NCBI RefSeq assembly: GCF_000204055.1
Contig: NW_006768771.1
Location: 1,637,681 to 1,701,680, forward strand
DNA: 64,000 nt
Direction: 5' to 3'
Source: Melampsora larici-populina 98AG31
Lineage: Eukaryota; Basidiomycota; Pucciniomycetes; Pucciniales; Melampsoraceae
This document shows, one piece after another, positions 21,967 through 31,902 of the stretch. The notes below the pieces were generated by a model, which did not search any database, was not told the DNA's origin, and saw only the letters and a list, made by a program, of their open reading frames with translations. The translations under genes were made by a program, and so were the position numbers. Each line of letters opens with the position of its first letter. Within the stretch, counting starts at the first letter, position 1.

Positions 21967-24417
21967 ATGTCCGAAAAGTGTAAACAAGTACATGCATCCT
22001 TATCTTCTCATGAATTCACTGAAAACAGCCCTTCTACCCACTTTGAATCCGAAGTTGAAGCTGAATACGGCTCCGATGTTGTTATTGAATCTACTAAAAA
22101 GCCATATTCATCACAATCAGCTTTTGTAGATGTTCATTCCATGTGGCCTGACATCCCCAGAGGCTCTTTCAACAGGTCAGTGTTTCATGTTTCATAATCT
22201 AATGGCAATACGTAAAGACTCACTGATGATTGTTTTGTTTGAAGTTTCACTAATGGCAGTGCTGAGTATGCAAAACCCGCTCTTGAAGCCAAACCAGCCA
22301 TTGGTGGTTCCGCGAGGTGAGTGCTGTAACTTGTTTTGATCTTCTTGACCTTTGTGTTTTGACGATTCTGACATGGATTTAAGCAGCGGATCAACCTTGA
22401 TACATCGAGATTTTGGGGTACCTTCTCAAGGATCACAGTCAGTGAAACCGTCACACAAATCTCAAGCACCTCAACGTAGAATTCGAGCGATTCCAGCACA
22501 TCGAGGACCGGTTGAACAGCCTACTTTACCAAAAATTGAAGAAGAGAATTCAGAAAAAGAAGAAAAGAAATCAAAAAAAGAAAAGAAGTCAAAAGAAGAA
22601 AAGAAATCAAAAAAAGAAAAGAAATCAAAAAAAGAAAAGAAATCAAAAAAAGAAAAGAAATCAAAAAAAGAAAAGAAATCAAAACGTAAAGCAACTGAAC
22701 AGAGTGGATCGGGTAAGCATCAAAAACGTGAAGTATCTGAAATAAGTGCATCGGACAACCTAGCAGCCAAAGTTTGTCACCATCATGTTAATTTAGTGGT
22801 CCGGCTCAAACTGACTTGTTTCACTTGTAGACAAATAGTCCAATGAACCCCAAACGGCCCATGAGTCCATTCTTTGATTCACCCCCTCCGCTGGAGGATC
22901 GTGAACCCTGTCAAAATCTCAGGGTGAAAGAATCTTACAAATCAATGGCTGAACATGATACTATTGAAGAAGATTTAGATTTGAAAACAAATGAAGATGA
23001 AGATTCAGAAGAGAAGGAAGTGCGTGTTTGGGTTGGATATGAGATCTGGCAGGAGAAAGAACAAAAAGAAAAACGAGCTCCTTCAACATCAAAGCGCGGT
23101 CGAACTCAACCTACCAAACTGATCTATAAGAAAGTCACCAGTACACTTAAGAGTGTCCAATATCTCCATTCTTTTCTCATCAACCCTTTCAAGACCAATC
23201 CGCATGAGTTTAAAACTCTTGGGATGAAGGAGGTTGACCGATACATCACAGATCTCTCAATCTACCTAACTGATCCTGACCCTCCTAAAGAGCTCTCGTG
23301 GATTGTAACTGAACAAACTGACAAACAAGCTGGTCCTTTTTACAACATCGACGATGAAGATGAATGGAATACTTTCATTCAAATCATTCAAGATCTCGGC
23401 CCAACCCATTTTGTTAATCTTCTTTTGAAGATGCAAGATCCTTCACTTTTACGACAAGCCCGAGCTGAGATTGAAGCTCAAGAAGCTTCTATGAGAATCT
23501 ACAAGATAAAAAAGATAAACAAATCAGCAAATCGGTCTAGTGAAATCAAACTCCCACCCCCTGGTTCGGAAAACGAGCACTCTTCACTTGCAGAAAAGAT
23601 CCTAACTCAACACCAAAAAGGCAACAACTCAATATACTATGATCCATTGACACTGCGAAAATAATGTATTTTTCCAAGGTGAAAAATGATTGACATAAAT
23701 GCACAAAATGATTAATAATGCAGAATTAATGCAGAAAAATGCAGAATTAATGCAGAATTAATGCATTTTTAATCATTTTGTGAAATAAATGTAATCATTT
23801 TTCACCTCGGAAAAATACATTATATTCACAGTGTGAATACCAACAATTACTTTCGAGTGACAAGTGAAAAAGCAAGGATATGGGCTGATATCATAGTTAG
23901 TTTCCAATTCTGCATTTCACTTGTCTATAACTTGTACTAACAACAATATTTTATCCAGATTGAAGACCGCCGAGCTGGTCGATTTGAAGTTGATTTGAAG
24001 AATCCACCTAAAACAGTAAACTTTTGTTGTTACCTGAATGGAATATCACCACTTGACGAGGTTCGGATGGCCAAGGAAAAAGCATCTCAGCCAGATCCTG
24101 TTCCGGTAGCTGCACCTGTATCTGCAGCTCCTACTCCAACTGCGACAACATCACACACCAGTTTGATTTTGGACACAGACAAGCGTCTTTTTATGAGTGT
24201 GTATTGCGGAAAATTTGAAAATTTCCTTTCCTTTGCACGCATCAAACCTGACGACAAAGAAACCCAAAACAAGCTTGAGATTCTGGCTTTTGATCACTGG
24301 ACCGATCTCCAAGAAAATGAAGAGGAAGGATTTGGCTTGGATGCTTTAATTAAAGAAGGATTCTTACCTGCAACTGCAAGAAAACTAATCTCAGGTGCTA
24401 AGCGTTTTGGGGTCTGA
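21967..24417 (+). pseudogene. Unknown Lys-rich protein gene, exon 4 broken by a MITE
   Basis: Five exons: 21967-22175, 22245-22316, 22387-22771, 22831-23895 and 23959-24417, all GT-AG with agreeing phases once the MITE (159 bp, 23664-23822) is disregarded; the uninterrupted product would be about 676 aa. An upstream in-frame ATG at 21901 could extend it. Exon 3 encodes a run of KKSKKE repeats (18-bp unit, 22560-22690). Exon 4 is mixed charged/hydrophobic with LSWIVTEQTD and FVNLLLKMQDPSLLRQA. Exon 5 has an Ala/Pro linker and ends KLISGAKRFGV. As it stands, translation stops at the TAA formed by the MITE's left end (23662). No known domain; it may be a rust-specific or repeat-associated family. 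Exon 3 has a CAG/AAG tandem acceptor at 22383/22386. Confidence 0.65.
23662..23822. mobile_element. TA-flanked foldback MITE inside an exon
   Basis: The ends ATGTATTTTTCCAAGGTGAA and its complement (GAGGTGAAAAATGATT.. on the other arm) pair over roughly 60 bp with few mismatches. The centre holds tandem AATGCAGAATT words. TA lies on both sides (23662-23663 and 23821-23822), which is the Tc1/mariner or Stowaway target duplication. No ORF. Confidence 0.85.
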
Positions 24418-24949
24418 GTGAGAGAATCCATTAAAAACAGTTTCTTTCAACCCATCCAGGTTTGATTGTAGTTAACAAGTCATAAACATCTTTTTCAAAT
24501 CCTGCTCTCAGGAAACTCAGTGAAGGTTGCTGGACCTTGTGATCTTTTCTCATGTCATCCTGTATGCATCACTTACATGTTGTGCTCTAATAGTGACTCC
24601 CCCAAAAAATGTCCTTTGAAATAAAAAAACGCTTGTGATTTAAAATCAAAGGCAAAACATCGATGAAAAACTGTTTGGTATTTTTTCCTACAATGAGCTG
24701 CTTGGCTAGCAAAATTGAGCTGAAGGGTTGAAATGAAGTTTGATTGATATTTGGAAGGAAATGCCAAAAGTTTTGCAATGAAAAACACTTCTCAGATCAG
24801 TGTATGCTCCATAATTTTTGATAAAAACTACCTAAGTCAGACTACTTTTTTGCCTATGTGATTTATGATGCTTTCCTAAAGGCACATGTTTGAAGCTTCA
24901 GCTTGGCCGACATCCAATCATAACTAAAAAGCTATGAGGCACAGCAAAG
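24418..24949. other. Intergenic, no gene seen
   Basis: AT-rich, with no supported ORF or repeat. The first part is probably the 3' UTR of the disrupted gene. Confidence 0.4.
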
Positions 24950-25085
24950 CACCCCACTAGCAAAGACTACGGTGATGTAATGTCCTTCATTAGGAAGCCA
25001 TCTCCAGTTATCTTTGCCCACAACGGGGTTTGAGCCAACAACCACTGCGAGTAGGGGGCAGACGAGATGACCATCTAACCACTAG
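24950..25085 (-). mobile_element. tRNA-like SINE fragment (putative)
   Basis: Read on the minus strand there is a TAGTGGTTAGATGGTC stretch resembling a pol III A box and, about 45 bp on, GGCTCAAACCCCG resembling a B box (GGTTCRANNCC). The upstream part is cut by the CACTA-like MITE at 25086. No convincing cloverleaf forms, so it is more likely SINE-derived than a tRNA gene. Confidence 0.4.
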
Positions 25086-25229
25086 CACTATATGCAAAGT
25101 GCTGACCCTGCGGATGCGGGGTCGAGGTGACGCCACACAAAACCCAAGGGGGGGGTCTTGCAAAAGCGGGGGGTCGATCTGGGGTCAGCGCGACCCCGCA
25201 CCCGCGGCGTCACCACCCTGCATGTAGTG
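25086..25229. mobile_element. CACTA-type MITE, GC-rich foldback
   Basis: Begins CACTATATGCA and ends with the inverted TGCATGTAGTG; inside, GGTGACGCC pairs with GGCGTCACC and GCGGGGTCG with CGACCCCGC. TAG flanks both ends, a 3-bp target duplication typical of CACTA (CMC) elements. It is far richer in G+C than its surroundings. Confidence 0.8.
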
Positions 25230-25550
25230 TAGGTAATTATGAACTATTAATTTAGAAAGACCTTGTGAGCATTCATGTTTGAGTAGAGTAAAGTACACAT
25301 CTTTATTTTCCCAGTAAAGTACTTTAATTTACTAGTAGAGTTAAGTGGCAGTGTGATTTGTACTCAATCCAAATAATTATTTGTTTCCTAAACCTTCAGA
25401 ATTGAGATTGAAAATTGATTTAAAACTGAAATTACCGCAATCTTGAGATCTCATTTCAGATTTTATTTGGAAGAAAAATACAACTTATACATTTACAATC
25501 TAGAAGAGGGATACAAAAACAAACAAACAGAAAACACAGTAGGACTGTTC

Positions 25551-25990
25551 TCAAATAAGACCAGGACCACTTCCACCTCCACTGATAGGCCGACAACCAG
25601 GACAAGATGAAGATCCATAGGTCTCTAAATAAGAATTGTGATGTCTTGATGATTGACAAGGATGATTGAATTGAGGGTTGTTTGTGAGTGAATTTGTAGA
25701 TTGATTGAAGTGATTTTTTGGACTTGTTTGAGTTTCTTCGGTTGATGAGTTTTTGGTTGTAGATTGATCTAATAATAAATCAGGACTTGAAAAACTAGAA
25801 TCTTCAATAGGTTGTTCTGACAGTTGATTTTGTTGTAGTTGTAGTTGTTGATGATGGGAAGGAAGAATAGTAGGAATTGGTTGATTTGAAGTTAAGCTTG
25901 GTGAATTCAAAGATGGAGGATTGGATAATTGAGATCTTGATGGATGATTAGATGAACACGGTGAAGGTGAATCAGATCGAGGTACTAGAT
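25551..25990 (-). pseudogene. Last exon of an unknown Ser/Gln-rich protein, separated from its 5' part
   Basis: An acceptor (..AAATCACAG) at about 25990 opens a minus-strand frame that runs to a stop at 25551. The first residues are TYDLVPRSDSPSP, followed by Ser/Pro/Asn/Gln-rich low complexity (HHQQLQLQQNQ) and a C-terminus with CPGCRPISGGGSGPGLI. No upstream exon is visible: the transposase gene begins about 90 bp away in the same orientation. The host gene was probably split by the insertion, or the rest was lost. Function unknown. Confidence 0.4.
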
Positions 25991-26080
25991 CGTATGTAAC
26001 TGTGATTTGATTTGTTGTTATTTTTTGATATTTGATTGAGTTATGAGAAAAATGAAGAGAGATAGAACATACTAGGCTTG

Positions 26081-27385
26081 TTACAAATAAACTGAGCCCT
26101 CATATAAGCTCCGAACCAACTTTGGTGTGATAACATCTTCAGTTGTCAGGTAAATAATCTCTTCTTCTTCTTCAGATGTGAAATCACCTATCAAGGCTCG
26201 AGTCCGACGTAAACAACTTTTGATCACTGAGAAAACCTTTTCAATTGGATTAAAATTGGGACTATAAGGTGCAAGGTATAACAATCGGACACCAAACTGT
26301 TCACAGAGATTCTCAATTTTCCCGCCGTGGTGGACGGGAGCATTGTCAAGTACTAAACAGCTGTTCACCTCGGGCCACGGATTCATCATTGGTAGCTAAT
26401 GTATGCAATAAAAAAGAAACAAGTCAACAAACAATATCAAAGGACGAGATTTTTTTTTATAATTTCTTACCAGATATTCTTGAAGGTAGGTTTCAAAGTT
26501 CAATCTCTTGAAAGAGCCCTCCTTGACTTGTAGTGCAAGTAAACCGTCCAGCAAGATGTCTGGAAGTACAGTAAACCGATTAGAATTTGTAGGTCGTTGA
26601 AGCCGCTCAGTCCGTTGACCCTGAGTAGCCCAAGCATACTTACGACAGAGCCTTCGTTTTGCTATGGCACTCTTGTCTACAGTCGCCTCTGCGAGAACCG
26701 ATACATGACAAAACCAATAATCATGCAAAACCGATACTTTTTTGAGCAAATAAATCTTCATTTTTAGTGAATTTTGCTCTGAGAAAACAGATACTCGGTG
26801 AAAACCGATAGCTTTGGACCCAATTTTTTGGGTATCGGTTTTCACAGAGGTGACTGTACCATAAACAAGGATGTGATAAGCTGGAAAGATAAGAACTTGA
26901 ATGATGAAAGAAGAATACTTACCAATAAATACCAGACATTCTGGTTTAATGCCACCCACCTCATAAATATATTCACCACGCCGCATCGGTGATTGGTTGG
27001 GATGTACTGTCCGCGCTACTTTACGAGTAAGGACCAGACGGTCTCAAATTTTGATTGCAAGAGTAGATATTGAGATCGGGGTTTCAGTCCGAGCTTGAAG
27101 AAGTTCAGATATTTCATCAAGATATAAAGTTGGGTCGTCTTTGAGCATCTCTTTGATGAATGCTCGTTGCCCCGCTGAGACAATGGTTGGTGCACCTCGA
27201 GTTTCATAGAATTGAGGATTGGCAAGTACTGAGTTTGTGGTGAGATAAAGTTGTGTCCATTGACTCAAAGACTGACACAAGATTTTGATATCAAGCCGTT
27301 CATTGATTGATTGGAGATCATTGCCTTGAAGCTTGAGGCGTATTGCAATAACCTTAATGTTGGCCAAGTACTTGACATAAACCAT
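26081..27385 (-). pseudogene. Tc1/mariner-like DDE transposase with one in-frame stop
   Basis: Three minus-strand exons: 27385-26923, 26676-26471 and 26395-26081, with matching phases (984 nt, 327 aa). The N-terminal HTH part (about residues 10-60) precedes a linker with PTIVSAGQRAFIKEML. The DDE_3 catalytic residues are all present: D in VFIDKSA (codon split by intron 1), D in SCLVLDNAPVHHGG, and E in YSPNFNPIEKVF. One TGA at 27044-27046 interrupts exon 1, probably from CGA, so the gene is nearly but not fully intact. A 177-bp MITE lies in intron 1. Terminal inverted repeats of the transposon itself were not found. Confidence 0.85.
26680..26856. mobile_element. TA-flanked MITE nested in the transposase intron
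   Basis: 24-bp ends CAGTCGCCTCTGCGAGAACC / CAGTCACCTCTGTGAAAACC, both continuing GATA, in inverted orientation, with TA on both sides (26678-26679 and 26857-26858). Variants of GAAAACCGATA recur inside. The CAGT ends plus TA duplication indicate a Tc1/mariner-type non-autonomous element. It is inserted exactly at the TAG acceptor of intron 1. Confidence 0.85.
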
Positions 27386-27542
27386 TGGAAAGATGAAGGA
27401 AGAAGTTTAGAACAATGAAATCTGGTTGGATGTGAATTACCAATATGGATTCCATCCATTTGGTAGCTCAGTGTATGTCACCAATTGTTGACAGGTGGTG
27501 TGCCTGCCATGTCACAGCTGTGACTGCTATGGTGACGCTGTA

Positions 27543-27578
27543 TTGAAGCTCCACATTTGGCAAAATGTGGAGCTTCAA
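27543..27578. repeat. Perfect 16-bp stem hairpin
   Basis: TTGAAGCTCCACATTT, a GGCA loop, then the exact complement. A 14-bp palindrome GTCACAGCTGTGAC lies 25 bp upstream. Probably a transposon end or foldback remnant between the DDE transposon and the Ty3 fragment. Confidence 0.6.
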
Positions 27579-27755
27579 AATTCAATCCATATGTACTCTT
27601 ATGAAAAATTGATTTTTCTTCCAGAATCACCGTGTACTGATAGAAGAGAGTTGATACTCAAAAAAGCAGCCTATAAAAGTGTTTAATAAAACCTTTTGCT
27701 CATTTACAAAAACAAAAGCAAAAAAGTGAAACGACAAAAACCAAAATCCCGGTCC

Positions 27756-29250
27756 AAGCTTTCTAGGACCGGCTGTACATCCAGTTGCATACTTGTCATG
27801 CTCTTTAGTACAAGCAAAACACAACTATGAGATCTTTGACAAGGAGGTATTCACGATTGTAGGCTTGTTCAAAGAATGGTGTCATTATTTGGAAGGCAAT
27901 CCTAATAGATTAGATGTAATAGTATACACTGACCATAGAAATTTAGAAACCTTCATGACCACAAAGCAAATAACTCGACGCCAGGCTAGATGGGCTGAAA
28001 CTTTAGGATGTTTCAACTTTCAAATTAAATTTTGACCGCAATGACACGCCGGGAAGCCAGATGCACTATCAAGGAGACCGGATTTAGAGCCAAGTCAAAT
28101 GGAGAAGATAACATTTGGACAGTTATTGAGACCAGAAAACATAGGACCTGATACTTTCACAGCGGAATCAGCCACATTAGATTCATTCTTTGAAAACGAA
28201 GAAGTCAAACTGGAGAATGCTGAGCATTGGTTTGAAGTAGATGTACTTGAGGTATCAGAAGACACAACAGTAGAGCCCATACTCAACAATCAGGAGATTA
28301 TAAACTTAATACAAACAGCTACCACCCACGACCCACGTCTTCAAGAAATTATTCAAGCAACTGATAACCCAATATTGTCCAAGATACAAGACACGGTTAC
28401 TGGGTACACCGTACACAAGGGAGTACTGTATAACCAAGGAAGAATCAAAGTTCCTGTGAGATTGTCAACAAGGCAATTGAGCAGTTCCTACAACATTTTG
28501 TGAACTACCGCCAGGACAACTGGGAGGTGTTACTACTAATTGCCAAATTCTCCTACAACAACAAGGATCACGCGTCAACGGGAGTATCCCCATCCAAGGC
28601 AAACTATGGATTCAATCCCAATTTTGGTGGAGTACCGTCGGAAGAACAAAGTATTCCAAGCGTGGAGGAGAGGCTTACGACATTAGACGATGTACAGAAT
28701 GAACTGACGGAATGTTTGCATCTGGCACAGCAGGAGATGAAGAGACAGTTTGATCATGGAGTAAGGAAATCACCCAAATGGCAAATAGGCAACCAAGTGT
28801 GGCTGAACACAAAGAACTTATCAATGACCAGGCCAAGCCCAAAGTTGGACTTCAAATGGATAGGTCCTTTCAACAGAATCAAGAAAGTGTCACGTTCAGC
28901 CTATAAGCTAACCTTACCAGCATCTATGAGGGGTGTACACCCAGTTTTCCATGTGTCATTACTCAGGAAACACGTGACAGACAGCATTGAACAAAGACAC
29001 CAAGAAGAACCCAAACCAAAAATTCTTGAAGGACAAGAAGAATGGGAAGTATCCAAAATTCTGGATTGCCAAAAAAGATATAAGAAGAAGTAGTATTTAG
29101 TCAGTTGGCAAATATTCGGATTGCAACATAATTCATGGGAATCTGAAGACAATTTACAGAATTGCACTGAGTTATTGGAAGAATTCAACATCAAATTCCC
29201 AAATGCAGCTGAAAATCACAACAGGACAAGGCATAAGTGAGAGGGCAAGC
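27756..29250 (+). pseudogene. Chromodomain Ty3/gypsy (chromovirus) pol remnant
   Basis: In order: RNase H (HPVAYLS, then KHNYEIFDKEVFTIV, TDHRNLETFMTTKQ, RRQARWAE), two TGA stops near 28033-28042, then GKPDALSRRPD and a 130-aa spacer to 28462. An abrupt junction with a frame change follows, leading into the integrase C-terminal part (FVNYRQDNWE, SYNNKDHASTG, the GPF region, HPVFHVSLLRKHV). A chromodomain ends it (EVSKILDCQKRYKKK, stop, YLVSWQ..HNSWE). The HHCC/DDE integrase core is deleted. Chromodomains of this clade direct integration to histone-marked chromatin. Non-functional. Confidence 0.85.
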
Positions 29251-29334
29251 TTTTTCCCAATGGGTTTTTTAATGCTGCCCATGGAAGGAACACAGAACTT
29301 GCAAGAGGGAGTTTGGGCATAAAAAGGGGTATAC

Positions 29335-29854
29335 TGTTATGATCTCAGGTTATGTGTAACGGCCTGTGAAAGACTTGTAGACGATGTCACAGATCCATCA
29401 TTGTACACCCCGTGGTTGTTCTTTCACTCTTATTTCTCCTCATCCGACAATTTGCATACAAGACTAGATAGCACTAGCAAGATACCTCAACCCCTGTCAT
29501 AAGCAGAACCACATATCAGACCTTAACAACATCATTGCATTGTTCTTAGTATGGGAATGTATTCAAGTCAAGAAAAATTTGTAATCTGAGTGGACAGAAA
29601 GTTGTAACCTCCATCATCATATACTGACTAGCAGATATTTTTTAAGAATGTCTACTCTGGTTTCCCTACCACAAACATTGGCCAAGCATACAAATTCAAT
29701 GAAGATTCTACAATTGGGTGGATGATGATTCCACAAAACTTCAGTCTCCCGCCCCAATAACACATCCAAACCTACAAACCATTGAGAATTGTTCTCAATC
29801 TACTGTCAAAGCACGATGGTGAAGAAAATGAAAAGGACCAAGTAGATCAAAGAT
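29335..29854 (+). mobile_element. Probable 3' LTR start of the chromovirus
   Basis: A polypurine tract (AAAAAGGGG, about 29321-29329) is followed by TGTTATGATCTCAGG, a typical Ty3 LTR 5' end beginning TG. The 3' boundary is not recognisable, so the end given is only the limit of gene-free DNA. Confidence 0.45.
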
Positions 29855-30926
29855 TTGAACCCAAGCAATCAAAAGGAAAGACTTTACAAAAAGCTTGATC
29901 CCAGTCATCTCCCATTTGCTTCAAATGACATTCACCACCCCTTAAATTCCGCGTCTAGCCTGCGTGGTTGGATACGTAGTTGCTTTCAGGTCAAACATCC
30001 GGATATTTTGCGCGCATTGCAGAACAATCAAATTTCGCAATACCTCGATTTTTTCTCTTCCAGTTATGCAAGCTATCCAAATCTCTACGCACTCAGGCAG
30101 GCCCTAATGTAGGAGTATACCCATGAAGTTGAAACATAAATAGCAAGCAGATGTGTCCAATATGACCACCTGCTTTCCTCGAAGTATAGACTTTGCGGCC
30201 TTTTTCCTATAAAGATCCCTGAGCTGAGCTGGCGGACTACTTCTCGAGCTGAGTGGCCCATGATCACTTCTTATTTCATGGTTTGCATAGAAATGGTGAG
30301 CTACTCTCTGAATAGTGACCTTGTTATCTTCTGATTTCGCTTACTTGTGCCTGTCCATATTTGGGAGCAATCATTCCTTTACAAATAGGTGTATGGATTC
30401 AAAGTATTATCGGCCTCTGTTACCGTGGATCTTTATTTGATTTCATTACGATATGCGGAGTGTCCTTTTGACTACTAGTGTAACATGAACAATAACGCAT
30501 CGACTATACGGAATTTCAGTGAGTATCGTCAAGTCTGAATTCCTTGTGCATGGATGAAAATCGCTCATCTTTTCCTTTCTTTTCGTGGTGCCTTTTTTGG
30601 ACTGGATTGTTCAGCTAACTTCTCCATACATATTTGACTGATGATCGACCTGCTTGAAAGGAGAGGGCGGGACTGGAGAGATGACGAAGTTCAAAACTGT
30701 ACATACTGCGGCGGGTAGCGATGGGTTCACACCGGATGCAGTTATGGGTTTTAGAGTGAATGGTGGTTTCCTAATCCGAATTTTCAATCTTATTTTTTTG
30801 CTTTAAAGAACTTCAAACAATCGAAACCTCAATTCCTGAAACTCAAACGTCCAATTCTTTTACATCCTCTTAATCCTATCAACCTCATCTCATATTTAAC
30901 TCAATCGATCAAGGAAAAACTTCAAA
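29855..30926. other. Short ORF of unknown status, then PAB2 promoter
   Basis: A plus-strand ORF ending at 30112 encodes protein-like sequence (LDPSHLPFASNDIHHPLN, then LRGWIRSCFQVKHPDI), but lacks a good start and matches nothing I know. The rest is AT-rich, and the last ~100 bp before 30927 is the pyrimidine/adenine-rich leader of the PAB2 gene. Confidence 0.35.
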
Positions 30927-31902
30927 ATGAACGGTGATCACACAGATGATTCTCGTATCCGAAATGACGGAGGCATGGAAGATGAGGACAATCAAGTGAG
31001 AAAGCTCAATTCTATTTCAAACGATAATACGATTCTCAAGAACCTTACTCATGTTTTGTTTCTGTTGTGTTAGGAACTCGAATCAATGAAACAGCGGGTA
31101 CGCGAGATGGAGATGGAAGCTGAAAAATTACGCGAAATGCAAGCTCAGGTGGAGAAAGAAATGAATGAACAAGGTGGTGGTCAAGAAGGAAACAATCCCA
31201 CTGAAGAAGACAGAGAAGCTGTAGATAGTCGGAGTGTCTATGTTGGAAACGTATGGAACCTCGATCCACCTCTCAAAGAGACTACCCGGATGGCAAGAAG
31301 CTAATGAATCACCTTGCTCTTCTACATCTGTCAGGTTGATTATGGAAGTACAGCAGAAGAGATTCAAGCCCATTTTTCGTCTTGTGGTACTATCAATCGG
31401 ATCACGATCTTGTGCGACAAGTTTACTGGTCAACCTAAAGGGTCAGTTTTCTCGACGCGCTTTGCTCCCTTTATTAGACTATGAACTTCTTTTTTTGATT
31501 TACGTTCGATGAATGCTACAGATATGCATACATCGAATTTTCGGATCCAATGCTCGTCCACCAAGCTTGCCAGTTGAATGACTCACTATTCCGAGGACGT
31601 CAAATCAAAGTTAGTGATACCTATCATCCTTGGCGCCTTTCTGTATATGTAACGCAGTGACTCATTGATTTCTTTATAAACCAAAACATTAAGGTAACTC
31701 CCAAACGGACTAATCTACCTGGCTTTGTAAGAGGAAGGGGTCGTGGTCGTGGAAGAGGTCGAGGATTCAACCCATACTACAGGCCGCGAGGAAGGTCAGA
31801 CCATCCATGACAATCTGATTGAAAGATTCGATCAAAAATCTCACAACTGTTTTGATTCCTGATCTTTTTCACAGGGGACGAGGAATTTTTCGAGGCTTTT
31901 AA
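30927..31902 (+). CDS. PAB2: Nuclear poly(A)-binding protein PABPN1/Pab2
   Basis: Six exons: 30927-30995, 31074-31250, 31335-31441, 31522-31609, 31694-31794, 31875-31902; 189 aa, phases consistent. Domain order is that of Pab2/PABPN1: acidic N-terminus, coiled-coil ([19 protein letters not shown], about residues 24-55), one RRM with RNP2 SVYVGNVDYG and RNP1 GYAYIEF, the family hallmark [13 protein letters not shown], and an Arg/Gly-rich C-terminus ([10 protein letters not shown]) that is a methylation substrate in known orthologues. It binds nascent poly(A), controls tail length and takes part in nuclear RNA turnover. 189 aa is near the usual fungal length. Confidence 0.95.

Noticed and set aside
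22512..22751. Lys/Gln/Asn-rich and antisense Phe/Leu/Ile-rich ORFs
   Set aside because: Other frames of the KKSKKE repeat in exon 3 of the 21967 gene.
24950..25110. tRNA gene on the minus strand
   Set aside because: A- and B-box-like words exist, but I cannot fold an acceptor stem or cloverleaf; a SINE relic is more likely.
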